Numbered from the stretch's first letter, positions 1 through 7,571 are shown. The stretch: DNA of 42,935 nucleotides from Nitrospirota bacterium (GCA_021811105.1 JAJZPM010000030.1:1-42935), one strand, 5' to 3'. A program made the numbers and translations. The notes: generated by a model not told the origin, from the letters alone.

Positions 1-798
1 TTGCTCTGGGGCCTGGTGTCCGGTGCGGCGGTCTCGGTTTTCGTGTACCACAGGCTGGTTCGCCCCTCGTTGTTAAGAAGGCACGCCTATAATGTTATAG
101 AAGTGCGGCAGGAAACGAGAGACGTGTGGACCATTACACTTGCTCCCCCTGAAGGCATCAAGAGATATGACTATCTGCCCGGACAATTCCAGTTCCTCAC
201 GTTTTTCCGTGATAAGGGCCTGCCCGTTGAAGAACACCACTGGACCATCTCATCAGCACCGGGCGGGGGCCGGTATGTCAGCTCGACCATCAAGGAACTG
301 GGAGATTTCACTTCCACTATCGGGAAAACAAAACCCGGGGATACCGCCGCAGTCCATGCCCCCTTCGGCCGTTTTTCCTATGTTCTTCATCCGGAGGAAA
401 GGGACCTGGTGTTCATCGCCGGAGGCATCGGCATAACACCGCTCATGAGTATGCTTCGGCACATGCGCGAAACGCAGTCAGAACTCCCCGTTTTGCTACT
501 TTACGCAAACCGGTCGGAAGAAGATATTGTATTCCGAAATGAACTTCAGGAGATCGAGGCCGACGGACACCCACGGCTAAAAATAGTTCATGTCCTGTCA
601 GGGGCCGGTGAGGGATGGGCAGGTGAAGTCGGGTATATCGACAACGAAAAGATAGACAGGTACTGTGGGAGTTCAGCGGGAAAAGCATTTTATCTCTGCG
701 GCCCCGCCGGCCTGATCGATGGGGTCATAAGGATTCTCAAGGCAAGAGGGGTCCCGGACAACAATATGCACAAAGAGATCTTCTCATTTGTGGGGTAA
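1..798 (+). CDS. Ferric-reductase-like / flavodoxin-reductase-type flavoprotein, 5' end cut by the window
   Basis: The 265 visible residues form an FAD/NAD(P)H reductase module. The first ~25 residues are one hydrophobic helix followed by RPSLLRRHAY, which looks like the last membrane helix of a ferric-reductase-type transmembrane domain, so the rest of the protein lies upstream of base 1. The FAD-binding motif is HHWTISS (about residue 80), the phosphate loop is FIAGGIGITPLMSML (about 138-152), and the NAD-ribose end motif is YLCGPAG near 230. The protein ends in FSFVG, the aromatic-terminated tail seen in ferredoxin-NADP reductases. Family knowledge predicts electron transfer from NAD(P)H through FAD to a membrane haem and an external acceptor such as Fe(III) or oxygen. 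The first codon TTG is only the window edge, not a claimed start. Confidence 0.85.
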   Translation: MLWGLVSGAAVSVFVYHRLVRPSLLRRHAYNVIEVRQETRDVWTITLAPPEGIKRYDYLPGQFQFLTFFRDKGLPVEEHHWTISSAPGGGRYVSSTIKELGDFTSTIGKTKPGDTAAVHAPFGRFSYVLHPEERDLVFIAGGIGITPLMSMLRHMRETQSELPVLLLYANRSEEDIVFRNELQEIEADGHPRLKIVHVLSGAGEGWAGEVGYIDNEKIDRYCGSSAGKAFYLCGPAGLIDGVIRILKARGVPDNNMHKEIFSFVG

Positions 799-803
799 AC
801 CGT

Positions 804-917
804 ATGAGAATAACAAAACTGAAAAAAGTAACAACATGGATGGTGATCATCTTTCTTTTTTCAGCCGTACTGCTCGCGTTCATACGCTCTCTGAGAATGA
901 TAGAGAGACTCATATAG
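804..917 (+). CDS. 37-residue single-span membrane peptide (small ORF)
   Basis: An ATG lies 5 nt after the reductase stop and opens 37 codons ending in TAG. The peptide starts with a basic stretch (MRITKLKKVTTW), then a hydrophobic segment (MVIIFLFSAVLLAFI), then a basic tail. This is the layout of a small inner-membrane protein with one helix. The very short spacing suggests translational coupling to the reductase, and there is a weak purine stretch (GGGG) in the end of the upstream gene. I do not recognise a family. It could be an accessory subunit of the membrane reductase or a chance ORF. Confidence 0.4.
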   Translation: MRITKLKKVTTWMVIIFLFSAVLLAFIRSLRMIERLI

Positions 918-1005
918 GTTTCAGCGTTGGCCCCGCACTGTTCGGGTGTTTTAGCGCACATATCACTGAATTAGGACAATGAGTAACGAAATAAAGAAAA
1001 TCTGC

Positions 1006-1485
1006 TTACCCGGGGCGCTTGTGACTAAGATGCAGCAACGCACTTAAACCCAGAGCAGTAATGCCTCCCAGCATGTCGATTCCGACATCATGAAGTGATG
1101 CAGTCCTTGTGGAAACAAAGGATTGATGGAGCTCGTCACTCGCAGCATAAAGTACTAAAACAAAAAAGGAAGAAAGCGCCCATCGCGGAATCCGCAATTC
1201 TTTTGAGCCGCCACGAAAGGCGCGGAACAACAAAAAACCCAGGACGAAATAGTTGGCTACATGTCCCACCTTCCGAAGTGTATTATGAATCATGTCTGTC
1301 ACCTCCGGCCTGATAGAAGACATCAGAAAACGGAGTATGGGTTCAACAATCAACGCAGTATTTTGTTCAGAGAATGTTCTGGTCGACATCCAAAAGATAA
1401 AAATCATCCAGAGAAGTACCGGAATCCAATATTTGAGATATCGCATAAAACTCATTTTTTGTCGGGCACCCCGCCTCGGTGTCAA
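1006..1485 (-). CDS. VanZ family membrane protein
   Basis: 159 residues. The C-terminal half carries the VanZ hallmark DELHQSFVSTRTASLHDVGIDMLGG, with four hydrophobic segments: about residues 17-33, 75-90, 102-115 and 135-150. VanZ proteins are small integral membrane proteins; the founding member gives low-level teicoplanin resistance, but most chromosomal members have unknown roles in the envelope. The TTG start at 1485 is chosen because AGGAG lies 8 nt upstream (reverse complement of 1492-1498), whereas the internal ATG at 1455 has no comparable site. It is convergent with the reductase genes and has no clear operon partner. Confidence 0.85.
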   Translation of the reverse strand: MTPRRGARQKMSFMRYLKYWIPVLLWMIFIFWMSTRTFSEQNTALIVEPILRFLMSSIRPEVTDMIHNTLRKVGHVANYFVLGFLLFRAFRGGSKELRIPRWALSSFFVLVLYAASDELHQSFVSTRTASLHDVGIDMLGGITALGLSALLHLSHKRPG

Positions 1486-1578
1486 TTACCGTACTCCTAA
1501 TAATTTTACCAGGTGAGCCAAGCAATTGTTACAGGAAGAAAAATTGCGACACAATCCGGTCTTTCGCAGCAACTCCTT

Positions 1579-2346
1579 CTATCTGGCCAGGGCAGACGAC
1601 ATTCTTTCCGCCTTCTTCCATGTTTTGTCCGGGTCATATTTTGTGACCGCACTTGCGATCTCTTCAGTCCGTGGCCCAAGGTCCTTCTCATACACTATGC
1701 CCGCCTGGTTCACCAAAAAGGTCATGATCCCTGAAACACCATACCTTGCAGGGTATGCCACGAGGCCGAAGCCTCCCACCATCTTTCCGCTGTCTACATA
1801 ATCGACCTGACCACCCGGGGCGTTACTTCCCTGTCCTTTCAGGATCTTGACGTAATATCCGTGGTACGGCGTCCTCTTTCCGCCTTTCCTGGTATGATAT
1901 CCCTCTGCAGAGGCACGGGCGACCAGAGGCCCCAGGGGGCTCGCTTTCTCTCCGGGAGCGGCCTCCCAGTAAAGACCGTCTTTCATGTCCTTACTGCTCA
2001 GAAAGTGTTGGGCGAACTGAAGCACCCCGTCGCCATTGCGGTCTTTTGAGGCATACTCGCGCTGCGCAGTCACATATGTCAGACAGAACTGAATGGTATT
2101 TAACTCATTCCTGCCGATCCTCCGGTTGAGGATCTCTTCCTTTCCCTCTTTGGTCGAAAAGATCCATTCCTTCCCCGACCTTACTATCGGGGCCGGGAAA
2201 GTCCACCTGTCCTTCCCGATTACAGCCAACACCGTCTTTTTGTCCAGGTGTGAAAACCTGATCGCCTCTCCGGCCGATCCCGCGGTTGACTGAACGATCG
2301 AAGACGCTCGACCGGGTACCCACAGAGGACCTTGTTGGGTTCCCAT
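1579..2346 (-). CDS. DUF2950 family protein, N-terminus missing
   Basis: From about residue 45 the protein matches the DUF2950 pattern I know: KDRWTFPAPIV, GKEEILNRRIGRNELN, QREYASKDRNGDGVLQFAQ, DGLYWEAAPGEKASPLGPL, YHGYYVKILKGQG, GGFGLVAYPARYGVSGIMTFLVNQAGIVYEKDLGP. Normal members begin with a signal peptide and a helical region of roughly 80-100 residues; both are absent. The first ~25 residues (MGTQQGPLWVPGRA) come from the 3' part of the neighbouring gene read in another frame, and the ATG at 2346 has no convincing Shine-Dalgarno site. I infer a deletion that joined the end of the upstream gene to the middle of this one. Function of DUF2950 is unknown; members are secreted and often sit next to DUF3300-like genes. 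Expression of this remnant is doubtful. Confidence 0.7.
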   Translation of the reverse strand: MGTQQGPLWVPGRASSIVQSTAGSAGEAIRFSHLDKKTVLAVIGKDRWTFPAPIVRSGKEWIFSTKEGKEEILNRRIGRNELNTIQFCLTYVTAQREYASKDRNGDGVLQFAQHFLSSKDMKDGLYWEAAPGEKASPLGPLVARASAEGYHTRKGGKRTPYHGYYVKILKGQGSNAPGGQVDYVDSGKMVGGFGLVAYPARYGVSGIMTFLVNQAGIVYEKDLGPRTEEIASAVTKYDPDKTWKKAERMSSALAR

Positions 2347-3288
2347 AACCTCTCAATTCTCTGCCGGTTGTCGTTGTTTCGGTAGAGACCCGGCCTGACG
2401 GGGCGCGGCGCGTATTGTATATCGACTGTGCCCCGCTCTGTGCGGAAGGGCTTGACCACCTCGCACGTCCTCTATCAGGGAAGGTCCCGCCACGATATCT
2501 GTTGGTAGGGTCGATGCGCGACATCTTGCCTGTTCTCGGGTCCCTGAAGTGATTACTGACGGATTTCCCGTGCCCTCGGTCATGATCCCCTTTGCCACCG
2601 TCATGGTCCCCATGCCCGCCATCATGTCCGTGGTCGTGACCATGGTGGTCATGCCCCCTCGTGTCAAAGTCTACCAGGACAAAGAAACCAGGGAACCAAT
2701 AATTCCATCCCCAAAACGGGTATGGGACCCAGGTGTAGAGATATGCGTAATCAGGGGCGGTGCATAGTATGTAACAACCGGAGGCCCCTCTTCTGAATAA
2801 TAATTGCCCATAACCGTGGAGTCTGGATACTCAATGCCGGACGTGTCACCGGCTTCACGGCCTGAGGTGTCCGTCCTCACCTCAAGATCGTACTGGGTTA
2901 TAACGTTCTGAAATGCGTTTAAAGCATCGTCTTTCCCAATAGTCAATCTGCCCGAGTCGGCAGCCTCACTCACGGCTGTCTGCAACTCTCCGACAATATC
3001 CGGGGTGACCGGGTAATCGGCTATCCAGCCGTTGCGGGGGGCTATCCCCGCAGAGCTTAATGCGCTCTCCGCCTCGGCTTCGTTTTCTGTGGCGCCGAGC
3101 CCGAGCGACTCAGCCAGTTTCACCGCTAAATCACCCTCGCGGACAGGAGGCTGTGAAAGCGGAGGGCTTGTCGACGTTTGGTCAGTCTGCGCATTCGCTG
3201 AGGCCGACATCAAGATAAGAGCTGTTGAAATAGCCAGGGCAACGAATAAAGGAGGCAAGGCAAGAAAGGCAATCGAATATCTAGACAA
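2105..3288 (-). pseudogene. Secreted His/Gly-rich protein, frameshifted and 3'-truncated
   Basis: The gene starts at 3288 with a hydrophobic signal-like N-terminus, then VREGDLAVKLAESLGLG and APRNGWIADYPVTPDIVGELQ, a region seen in uncharacterised secreted proteins of deltaproteobacteria. The reading frame as written stops at 2671. Restoring one C in the C4 run of the coding strand (G4 at 2754-2757) continues into YAPPPDYAYLYTWVPYPFWG, then a metal-ligand-like stretch DTRGHDHHGHDHGHDGGHG, then an Arg/Ser/Gly-rich tail down to 2105. The aromatic APPPDY...WVPYPFW segment is typical of a DUF3300-like secreted family, which supports a true coding frame before the shift. The last 240 bases overlap the DUF2950 frame. 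Homopolymer position means a sequencing error is also possible. Confidence 0.65.
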
Positions 3289-3408
3289 ACCAGGGCAACG
3301 TTCCCCATGGAGGCCACCCTGGCTTCTCCCTGTGAATCTCTATTGTATTGCGTCGGAGTCGAGTCCGGCGTCTTTGTATAGCCGGGGTTACGCTATTTCA
3401 GGCCCACC

Positions 3409-3828
3409 TCAAAAACTTATTGTCCCTCTTGCCTGAGCAGCCAATACGATGAGGTTCATTGCGCCCGCAGCTCTCGCACCGTCAATCAGGTCAACTTCTG
3501 TAAGATTCTTGTTGGCCATAGTCTGCGTGCAGCAGTGGATTTCCACCCCCGCCTCCAGAGCCTCATTCAGCCTTTGCGCAAGGGACGGCACACCGGGCTG
3601 CGGTCTTTCGTTCTTCTCCACGGAGCCCCGAACCATTATGTCGACCGCATTTTGGATACAATAGAGGACCGTCCTGTAGCCGCCCGTTGCGGCGAGGGCC
3701 GCGAACATAAGAGCAGACCGCGCCCTCGCACTATTTTCGAAGCCCGACGCGCATATTACTATAAAAAGGTCTTCCGTCCCTTCAGTGCGCGTGCGGACCG
3801 CGACAGGATCTCTCAGCGTCCCCTCCAT
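3409..3828 (-). CDS. DsrE/DsrF-like (TusD-type) small sulfur-relay protein
   Basis: 139 residues with the DsrE alpha/beta fold pattern: a first strand DLFIVICASGFENSARARSALMFAALAA, then an acidic and variable middle, EAGVEIHCCTQTMANKNLT and a closing GAMNLIVLAAQARGTISF. The vicinal Cys pair in HCCTQT sits where family members carry a reactive cysteine. DsrE proteins pass persulfide sulfur between partners. The ATG directly follows the TAG of the upstream OsmC gene (no spacer), with GAGG inside the end of that gene, so translation is coupled. The pair would be made from the sigma-54 promoter at 4411-4425. A role in handling reactive sulfur or peroxide stress together with OsmC is inferred. Confidence 0.85.
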   Translation of the reverse strand: MEGTLRDPVAVRTRTEGTEDLFIVICASGFENSARARSALMFAALAATGGYRTVLYCIQNAVDIMVRGSVEKNERPQPGVPSLAQRLNEALEAGVEIHCCTQTMANKNLTEVDLIDGARAAGAMNLIVLAAQARGTISF

Positions 3829-4368
3829 CTACCAAACCTCTAGAGCGGCCTCAACCTTCACCGGCCTCGAGAGCGTCAGGCCGACCGGCGAAGTGCCCAC
3901 CACATGCTTATGGAGATCCTGAAGTGTTTTCGCATCGACGTCCGCTTTGATCTTTACCTTCGCCGTGATAGTCTTAAAGCCGGGCAGCTTATCCATATGC
4001 AGTTTTTCGGGTGGTTCAAGACCGAGAAACCCGGGCAAGTCAATTTCTCCTTCGAGATCGATCCTGATATCATCGAGCTTTATTCCCCTTACTGCGGCGT
4101 TCATAGCGTAACCTATGCTAAGACACGCGCCATATGCCTGGAGGACCATTTCAACGGGATTGGCCGCGGTGTTGGTCCCGCAAAGCATTTCGGGCTCGTC
4201 GGCCGTGAGGGTAAACTCGCGCGAGCAGGTCTCGACCTTGAATCCGCCCTTCCACGTGGTGGACGCCTTCCATACAGTCCTCCCTGTCTCCCAGTTCTGC
4301 TTGACGGTCTCAACTACCTTCATCAATTTTCCCGTGTCGAGACCGTTTACTGCCGTCATTACCGCCAT
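3829..4368 (-). CDS. OsmC family thiol peroxidase-like protein
   Basis: 179 residues; the OsmC/Ohr fold is recognisable by NPVEMVLQAYGACLSIGYAM (usual xPxExLLAALGACxS motif, Cys82), then the long GIKLDDIRIDLEGEIDL strand and a closing SPVGLTLSRPVKVEAALEV. In classical OsmC/Ohr the second motif reads CPV, giving a catalytic Cys pair; here it is GTSPVG, so the second cysteine is absent. Cys48 and Cys63 are additional cysteines that could substitute. The start is ATG 4368 with AGGAGGT 6 nt upstream. It is the first gene of a two-gene operon with DsrE. Family members reduce organic hydroperoxides with thiol reductants, or remain uncharacterised; the missing Cys makes peroxidase activity uncertain. 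Confidence 0.88.
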   Translation of the reverse strand: MAVMTAVNGLDTGKLMKVVETVKQNWETGRTVWKASTTWKGGFKVETCSREFTLTADEPEMLCGTNTAANPVEMVLQAYGACLSIGYAMNAAVRGIKLDDIRIDLEGEIDLPGFLGLEPPEKLHMDKLPGFKTITAKVKIKADVDAKTLQDLHKHVVGTSPVGLTLSRPVKVEAALEVW

Positions 4369-4410
4369 ACTGTTACCTCCTCGTTTTTCGTTATTTATGA
4401 GTTGGACAAA

Positions 4411-4425
4411 GCAATTTTCTTACCA
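4411..4425 (-). promoter_or_regulatory. Sigma-54 (-24/-12) promoter for the OsmC-DsrE operon
   Basis: On the minus strand the sequence reads TGGTAAGAAAATTGC, which has the invariant GG-N10-GC spacing of sigma-54 promoters and matches TGGcacNNNNNTTGC except at two positions of the -24 block. The predicted start is near 4399, giving a ~30-nt leader before the OsmC ATG with its strong ribosome-binding site. Two palindromes about 190 and 270 bp upstream and an adjacent sigma-54 activator gene support this reading. Confidence 0.72.
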
Positions 4426-4574
4426 TTTGCTTCCCGGAGATGGACACCAGACTCTTCAGCCCCGAATTATTTCACCGGATTTTGGTAATGCCCCGAAGCT
4501 AAAGACGTTTTGAAGACTCGGGGCCGAAGGACAAATGACACCGCATTCCGGGGACTCCCGCTCCCCTTCCGGCG

Positions 4575-4599
4575 AAAGAATTGCAAAATGCAATTCTTT
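4575..4599. promoter_or_regulatory. Enhancer-like palindrome UAS1 (TTGCA-N3-TGCAA)
   Basis: A perfect inverted repeat with 11-bp arms (4575-4585 and 4589-4599) around AAA; the core is GAATTGCAAAATGCAATTC. The same core recurs at 4660-4674. Its place between the activator gene and the sigma-54 promoter fits an upstream activating sequence bound by a Fis-type helix-turn-helix. The arms could also form a short hairpin in the activator mRNA 3' end, but no T tract follows on the minus strand. Confidence 0.65.
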
Positions 4600-4659
4600 T
4601 TCGGCAAGAGCTTCAGGGGAAAGAGGTTTAACCAACTGGAAATAAAACTTTCTAGCGAG

Positions 4660-4674
4660 ATTGCAAAATGCAAT
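4660..4674. promoter_or_regulatory. Enhancer-like palindrome UAS2 (TTGCA-N3-TGCAA)
   Basis: ATTGCA-AAA-TGCAAT, the second copy of the core found at 4575-4599; centre-to-centre distance is 80 bp. It lies 15 bp beyond the activator stop codon and about 270 bp upstream of the predicted OsmC transcription start. Confidence 0.62.
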
Positions 4675-4689
4675 TATCCCTTCAGACAA

Positions 4690-6177
4690 CTATTTTCTCA
4701 ATTTTCTCCAGAGCGTCGTGGAATCCAAACCGAGGAGTATAGCAGCCTTCTTCTTATTTCCTCCTACAAGATTGAGCACCTTCATGATATGTTCTTTTTC
4801 CACTTTTGCCAGCGTCCAATCCTCCCCTCGTGCGGAAGAAACGGATGCCACCTCTGCCGGAAGATCTTCTATTCTTATCTCATCGGTTTCAGCGATAACG
4901 ACAGCCCTTTCCAGCACATTTTGAAGCTCCCTGATGTTGCCCGGCCATGAATAATTTATCAGGGCTGCCATGGCATCGTCCGAAATCCTTCGGATATCTT
5001 TTCCCATTTTTTCCCCGAAAGTATTCATGAAATATCTGGCAAGAAGGGGCACATCGTCCGCCCTTTCTCTCAGGGGAGGAAGGTCCACCCGTATCACGTT
5101 CAGCCTGTAATAGAGGTCTTCCCTGAACTCTTTCGCCTTTATTGCCTCCTCGAGATCCTGATTGGTCGCGGCAATTATCCTTATATCAACGGTGTGCGGC
5201 TGCGAACTCCCGACTTTGAAGAAGGTCCTGTCCTGGAGCACCCTCAGAAGTTTGGCCTGAAGGTTTTTGCTCATCGCATTTACCTCATCAAGAAAAATCG
5301 TACCGCTGTTTGCGGCCTCCATGAGCCCATCCCTGTCGGTCTGTGCCCCGGTAAAAGCCCCCCTGACGTACCCGAAGAGTTCCGATTCCAGGAGATTATC
5401 GTGGATCGCAGCGCAATTGACGGCAATCAAGGGCTTGTCCTTCCGTACACTGTTAAAATGAATGGCTCTCGCAATAAGCTCCTTGCCGGTGCCGCTTTCC
5501 CCGCATATCAGGATACTTGTGGGAACGTCGGTAACCTTCCTTACCAGGTCGAGGACAGCCAGCATCTTCGGGCTTTTCGCAACGATGCCCTCAAAATTCC
5601 AGTACCGCATCGTCGCATCGGCCTTCTGTCTGGCGGTCTCGAACATACGGGCATTCTCTATCGCAAGACCGATAGGCTGCGTTGCAGCCCGGAGGATATC
5701 GAGACGTTCAGGGTCGGGCGTGTATTGCACATGGGTAATTACACACAACACACCGACCACCTTGTTTCTCGCCTTCAGAGGAAGACCTGCGTAAAATTCC
5801 ATACCTTCCCTTTTGAGCACGCCCCTTGTGAATCTCGGGTCTTGCGACGCCTTTTCATGTATGATCACTTCTTTGTCGCACTGGGCAATGTTGCCGCACA
5901 TGCATTCCCCCACCCTGACCTTGTTCGTGCAGAGATCGTTTACCACTTCGGCGGAAAGGTTCCTGAAGGACACCGGGACCATCTCCATGGTCTGCTCGTC
6001 GATGACGTATATCACACCGGCGTCCACTACCATGAAGGCAATGACCTTCTCAAGGACATCATCAAGAATTGCTTTCATGTCGAGAGATTTGCCGACGGTG
6101 AGCGCGATTTCATACAAGATGGAGAATTTCTGGGTGTGCTTTTCCAGGGCCTCGGGTATGGATGCGAAATCGTCCAT
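4690..6177 (-). CDS. Sigma-54-dependent transcriptional activator (GAF-AAA+-Fis)
   Basis: 495 residues. Residues ~20-180 form a GAF sensor domain; ~195-425 the AAA+ domain with Walker A GESGTGKE (226-233), GAFTGA (273-278, the sigma-54 contact loop), Walker B FLDE (295-298) and RIIAATNQDL; the end (GNKKKAAILLGLDSTTLWRKLRK) is a Fis-type helix-turn-helix. No receiver domain is present, so activity is probably set by ligand or redox state in the GAF domain. That domain holds a striking cysteine group: C83, C92, C94 and C100 (GECMCGNIAQC). The gene lies directly upstream of two palindromes, a sigma-54 promoter and OsmC-DsrE, so it most likely drives that operon. The ATG at 6177 has only a weak purine-rich leader. 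Confidence 0.93.
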   Translation of the reverse strand: MDDFASIPEALEKHTQKFSILYEIALTVGKSLDMKAILDDVLEKVIAFMVVDAGVIYVIDEQTMEMVPVSFRNLSAEVVNDLCTNKVRVGECMCGNIAQCDKEVIIHEKASQDPRFTRGVLKREGMEFYAGLPLKARNKVVGVLCVITHVQYTPDPERLDILRAATQPIGLAIENARMFETARQKADATMRYWNFEGIVAKSPKMLAVLDLVRKVTDVPTSILICGESGTGKELIARAIHFNSVRKDKPLIAVNCAAIHDNLLESELFGYVRGAFTGAQTDRDGLMEAANSGTIFLDEVNAMSKNLQAKLLRVLQDRTFFKVGSSQPHTVDIRIIAATNQDLEEAIKAKEFREDLYYRLNVIRVDLPPLRERADDVPLLARYFMNTFGEKMGKDIRRISDDAMAALINYSWPGNIRELQNVLERAVVIAETDEIRIEDLPAEVASVSSARGEDWTLAKVEKEHIMKVLNLVGGNKKKAAILLGLDSTTLWRKLRK

Positions 6178-6395
6178 GATTTAGTCTATCATTTTTCAAG
6201 TGGATGTAACAAAAATAGCATGGCGTTCTTCAGCTCTGAGACACGGAACAAACAATAGGACGATATAGGGTCCGGTGAGCGCCAAAGCGGCCCCTGCAGC
6301 GAAGCAGTATTTGCAGAAAAAGAAAAAAGGCGGTGTGATAAGATGAATTATCCTAACGCGAGGAAATATCCGAACAATAAAATGAGTTTTTCCGC

Positions 6396-7430
6396 ATGAA
6401 AAGCCACAATCAGGAAATTGGCGCCAGGTGTTATCTCCAGACAGGTCAGATAACATGCCACGACACAGCCGGCCGCGAGGTCCCCTGCCGGGGCAGCGGG
6501 CAGGATGCGGAATTCAGAAGGGGCGCCGTCTGGCCCTCGCCTCGATTTGAGCAGCATGGGGAAGTCGTTCTCGATAGACTCACCGGACTGACATGGACAC
6601 AAAACGCCAATCCTGCCGAATTCCCTCTGACCTGGCAGGAGGCGCTGGATTACATTTCAGGCATGAACAAAGAAAAGGCATTCGGTTACTCGGACTGGCG
6701 GCTCCCCAACCGTCGCGAACTGCGAAGTCTAGTGAGTCATCAGACGAAAAAACCGGCACTGCCCGAAGACCATCCCTTTACAAATATATTTTTAGGCTGG
6801 TACTGGACGTCCACGACTTCGATGATCAACACCGCTTATGCCTGGTATGTCCATATGGAGGGTGCCCGCATGTTTTACGGAAACAAGGAACAGTTCTCCC
6901 TGCTCTGGCCGGTCAGGGACAAAGGAAACGGCATCCTCCCCGCCACCGGACAAAGACAGTGTTATGATTCCAGGGGACGCAGTATTACTTGTGAAGGTTC
7001 GGGACAGGACGGTGAATTCATTTTAGGTCGTCCCTGGTCCGGACGCCGCTTTGAAGTCGTAAAAGATGTAGTTATCGACCGACTGACGACACTCTGCTGG
7101 GCAAAGCAGGCAGACCTGGCCGCTGGCCCCGTTGCCTGGATTGATGCCCTCGCGTCGGTGGAGCAGCTTAATCAAACGACGAAGGAGAAGGTCCGGTGGC
7201 GGCTGCCTAATATCAATGAGCTCGAATCGCTCGTGGATTGCGGCATGCACAGTCCTGCTTTGCCGTCCGGACATCCCTTCGAGTGTATTCAGGAATCATA
7301 CTGGTCATCGACAACCAGCATGTTCGAGCCGGATTGGGCATGGGCTTTGTATCTCGCGAAAGGCGCTGTAGGCGTCGGACAGAAGCGGGGACCCCATTTC
7401 TATGTATGGGCCGTATGTGATACGGCCTAA
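6396..7430 (+). CDS. Tandem DUF1566 (Lcl C-terminal-like) protein
   Basis: 344 residues made of two copies of one module (about 11-175 and 185-344). Each copy has CxxxxGxxxxCxGSGQDxEF, an RFE motif, a VxDRLTxLxW motif, WRLPN(R/I)xEL(R/E)SLV, PALPxxHPF, and a YW(T/S)STTSM segment ending in (L)WPVRD or WAVCD. These are signatures of DUF1566/Lcl_C, a C-type-lectin-like fold found in bacterial surface adhesins. No signal peptide or membrane helix is visible, unusual for an adhesin, and the ATG at 6396 has no good ribosome site, so the true start may differ. Paired cysteines in each module suggest an oxidising location. It is followed by a strong terminator at 7515-7556, implying a monocistronic message. 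Confidence 0.8.
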   Translation: MKSHNQEIGARCYLQTGQITCHDTAGREVPCRGSGQDAEFRRGAVWPSPRFEQHGEVVLDRLTGLTWTQNANPAEFPLTWQEALDYISGMNKEKAFGYSDWRLPNRRELRSLVSHQTKKPALPEDHPFTNIFLGWYWTSTTSMINTAYAWYVHMEGARMFYGNKEQFSLLWPVRDKGNGILPATGQRQCYDSRGRSITCEGSGQDGEFILGRPWSGRRFEVVKDVVIDRLTTLCWAKQADLAAGPVAWIDALASVEQLNQTTKEKVRWRLPNINELESLVDCGMHSPALPSGHPFECIQESYWSSTTSMFEPDWAWALYLAKGAVGVGQKRGPHFYVWAVCDTA

Positions 7431-7482
7431 ACAAGACTCTCCTCTCTGCCCATGCGCCCAATTCTGCCCATCGGCCCTTCCG
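7427..7482 (-). pseudogene. Fragment coding for a GPMGRIGRMGRE tail
   Basis: Minus-strand bases after the DUF1566 stop translate as EGPMGRIGRMGREESLV followed by a stop, closed on the upstream side by an in-frame TGA. The same kind of Gly-Met-Arg tail occurs in the fragment at 8284-8388. The two look like 3' ends of related small proteins left after decay; neither has an identifiable body. Confidence 0.25.
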
Positions 7483-7514
7483 GGTTTCAAGGCCTGTCTT
7501 GGCCATACAATTGG

Positions 7515-7556
7515 GAAGGAGTAAAGAGGGGTCAACCTCTTTACTCCTTCTTTTTT
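7515..7556 (+). terminator. Rho-independent terminator after the DUF1566 gene
   Basis: A perfect 15-bp stem (7515-7529 with 7536-7550; arm GAAGGAGTAAAGAGG), loop GGTCAA, followed immediately by six T residues (7551-7556). Only the plus-strand side has a T tract, so it ends transcription from the DUF1566 gene ~85 bp upstream and shields the convergent secreted-protein gene. Confidence 0.9.
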
Positions 7557-7571
7557 GTCGAAGCAGAGAAA

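Noticed and set aside
4456-4689. Minus-strand frame with a weak start between activator and OsmC
   Set aside because: It covers the enhancer palindromes, has no motif and no ribosome site.
5194-6258. 354-codon plus-strand open frame
   Set aside because: Antisense to the sigma-54 activator whose motifs are fully intact.
6196-6456. Hydrophobic minus frame ending in FAAGAALALTGPYIVLLFVPCL
   Set aside because: The helix is attractive and lies 18 bp before the activator, but no start codon with a ribosome site gives a sensible protein, and it overlaps the DUF1566 gene.
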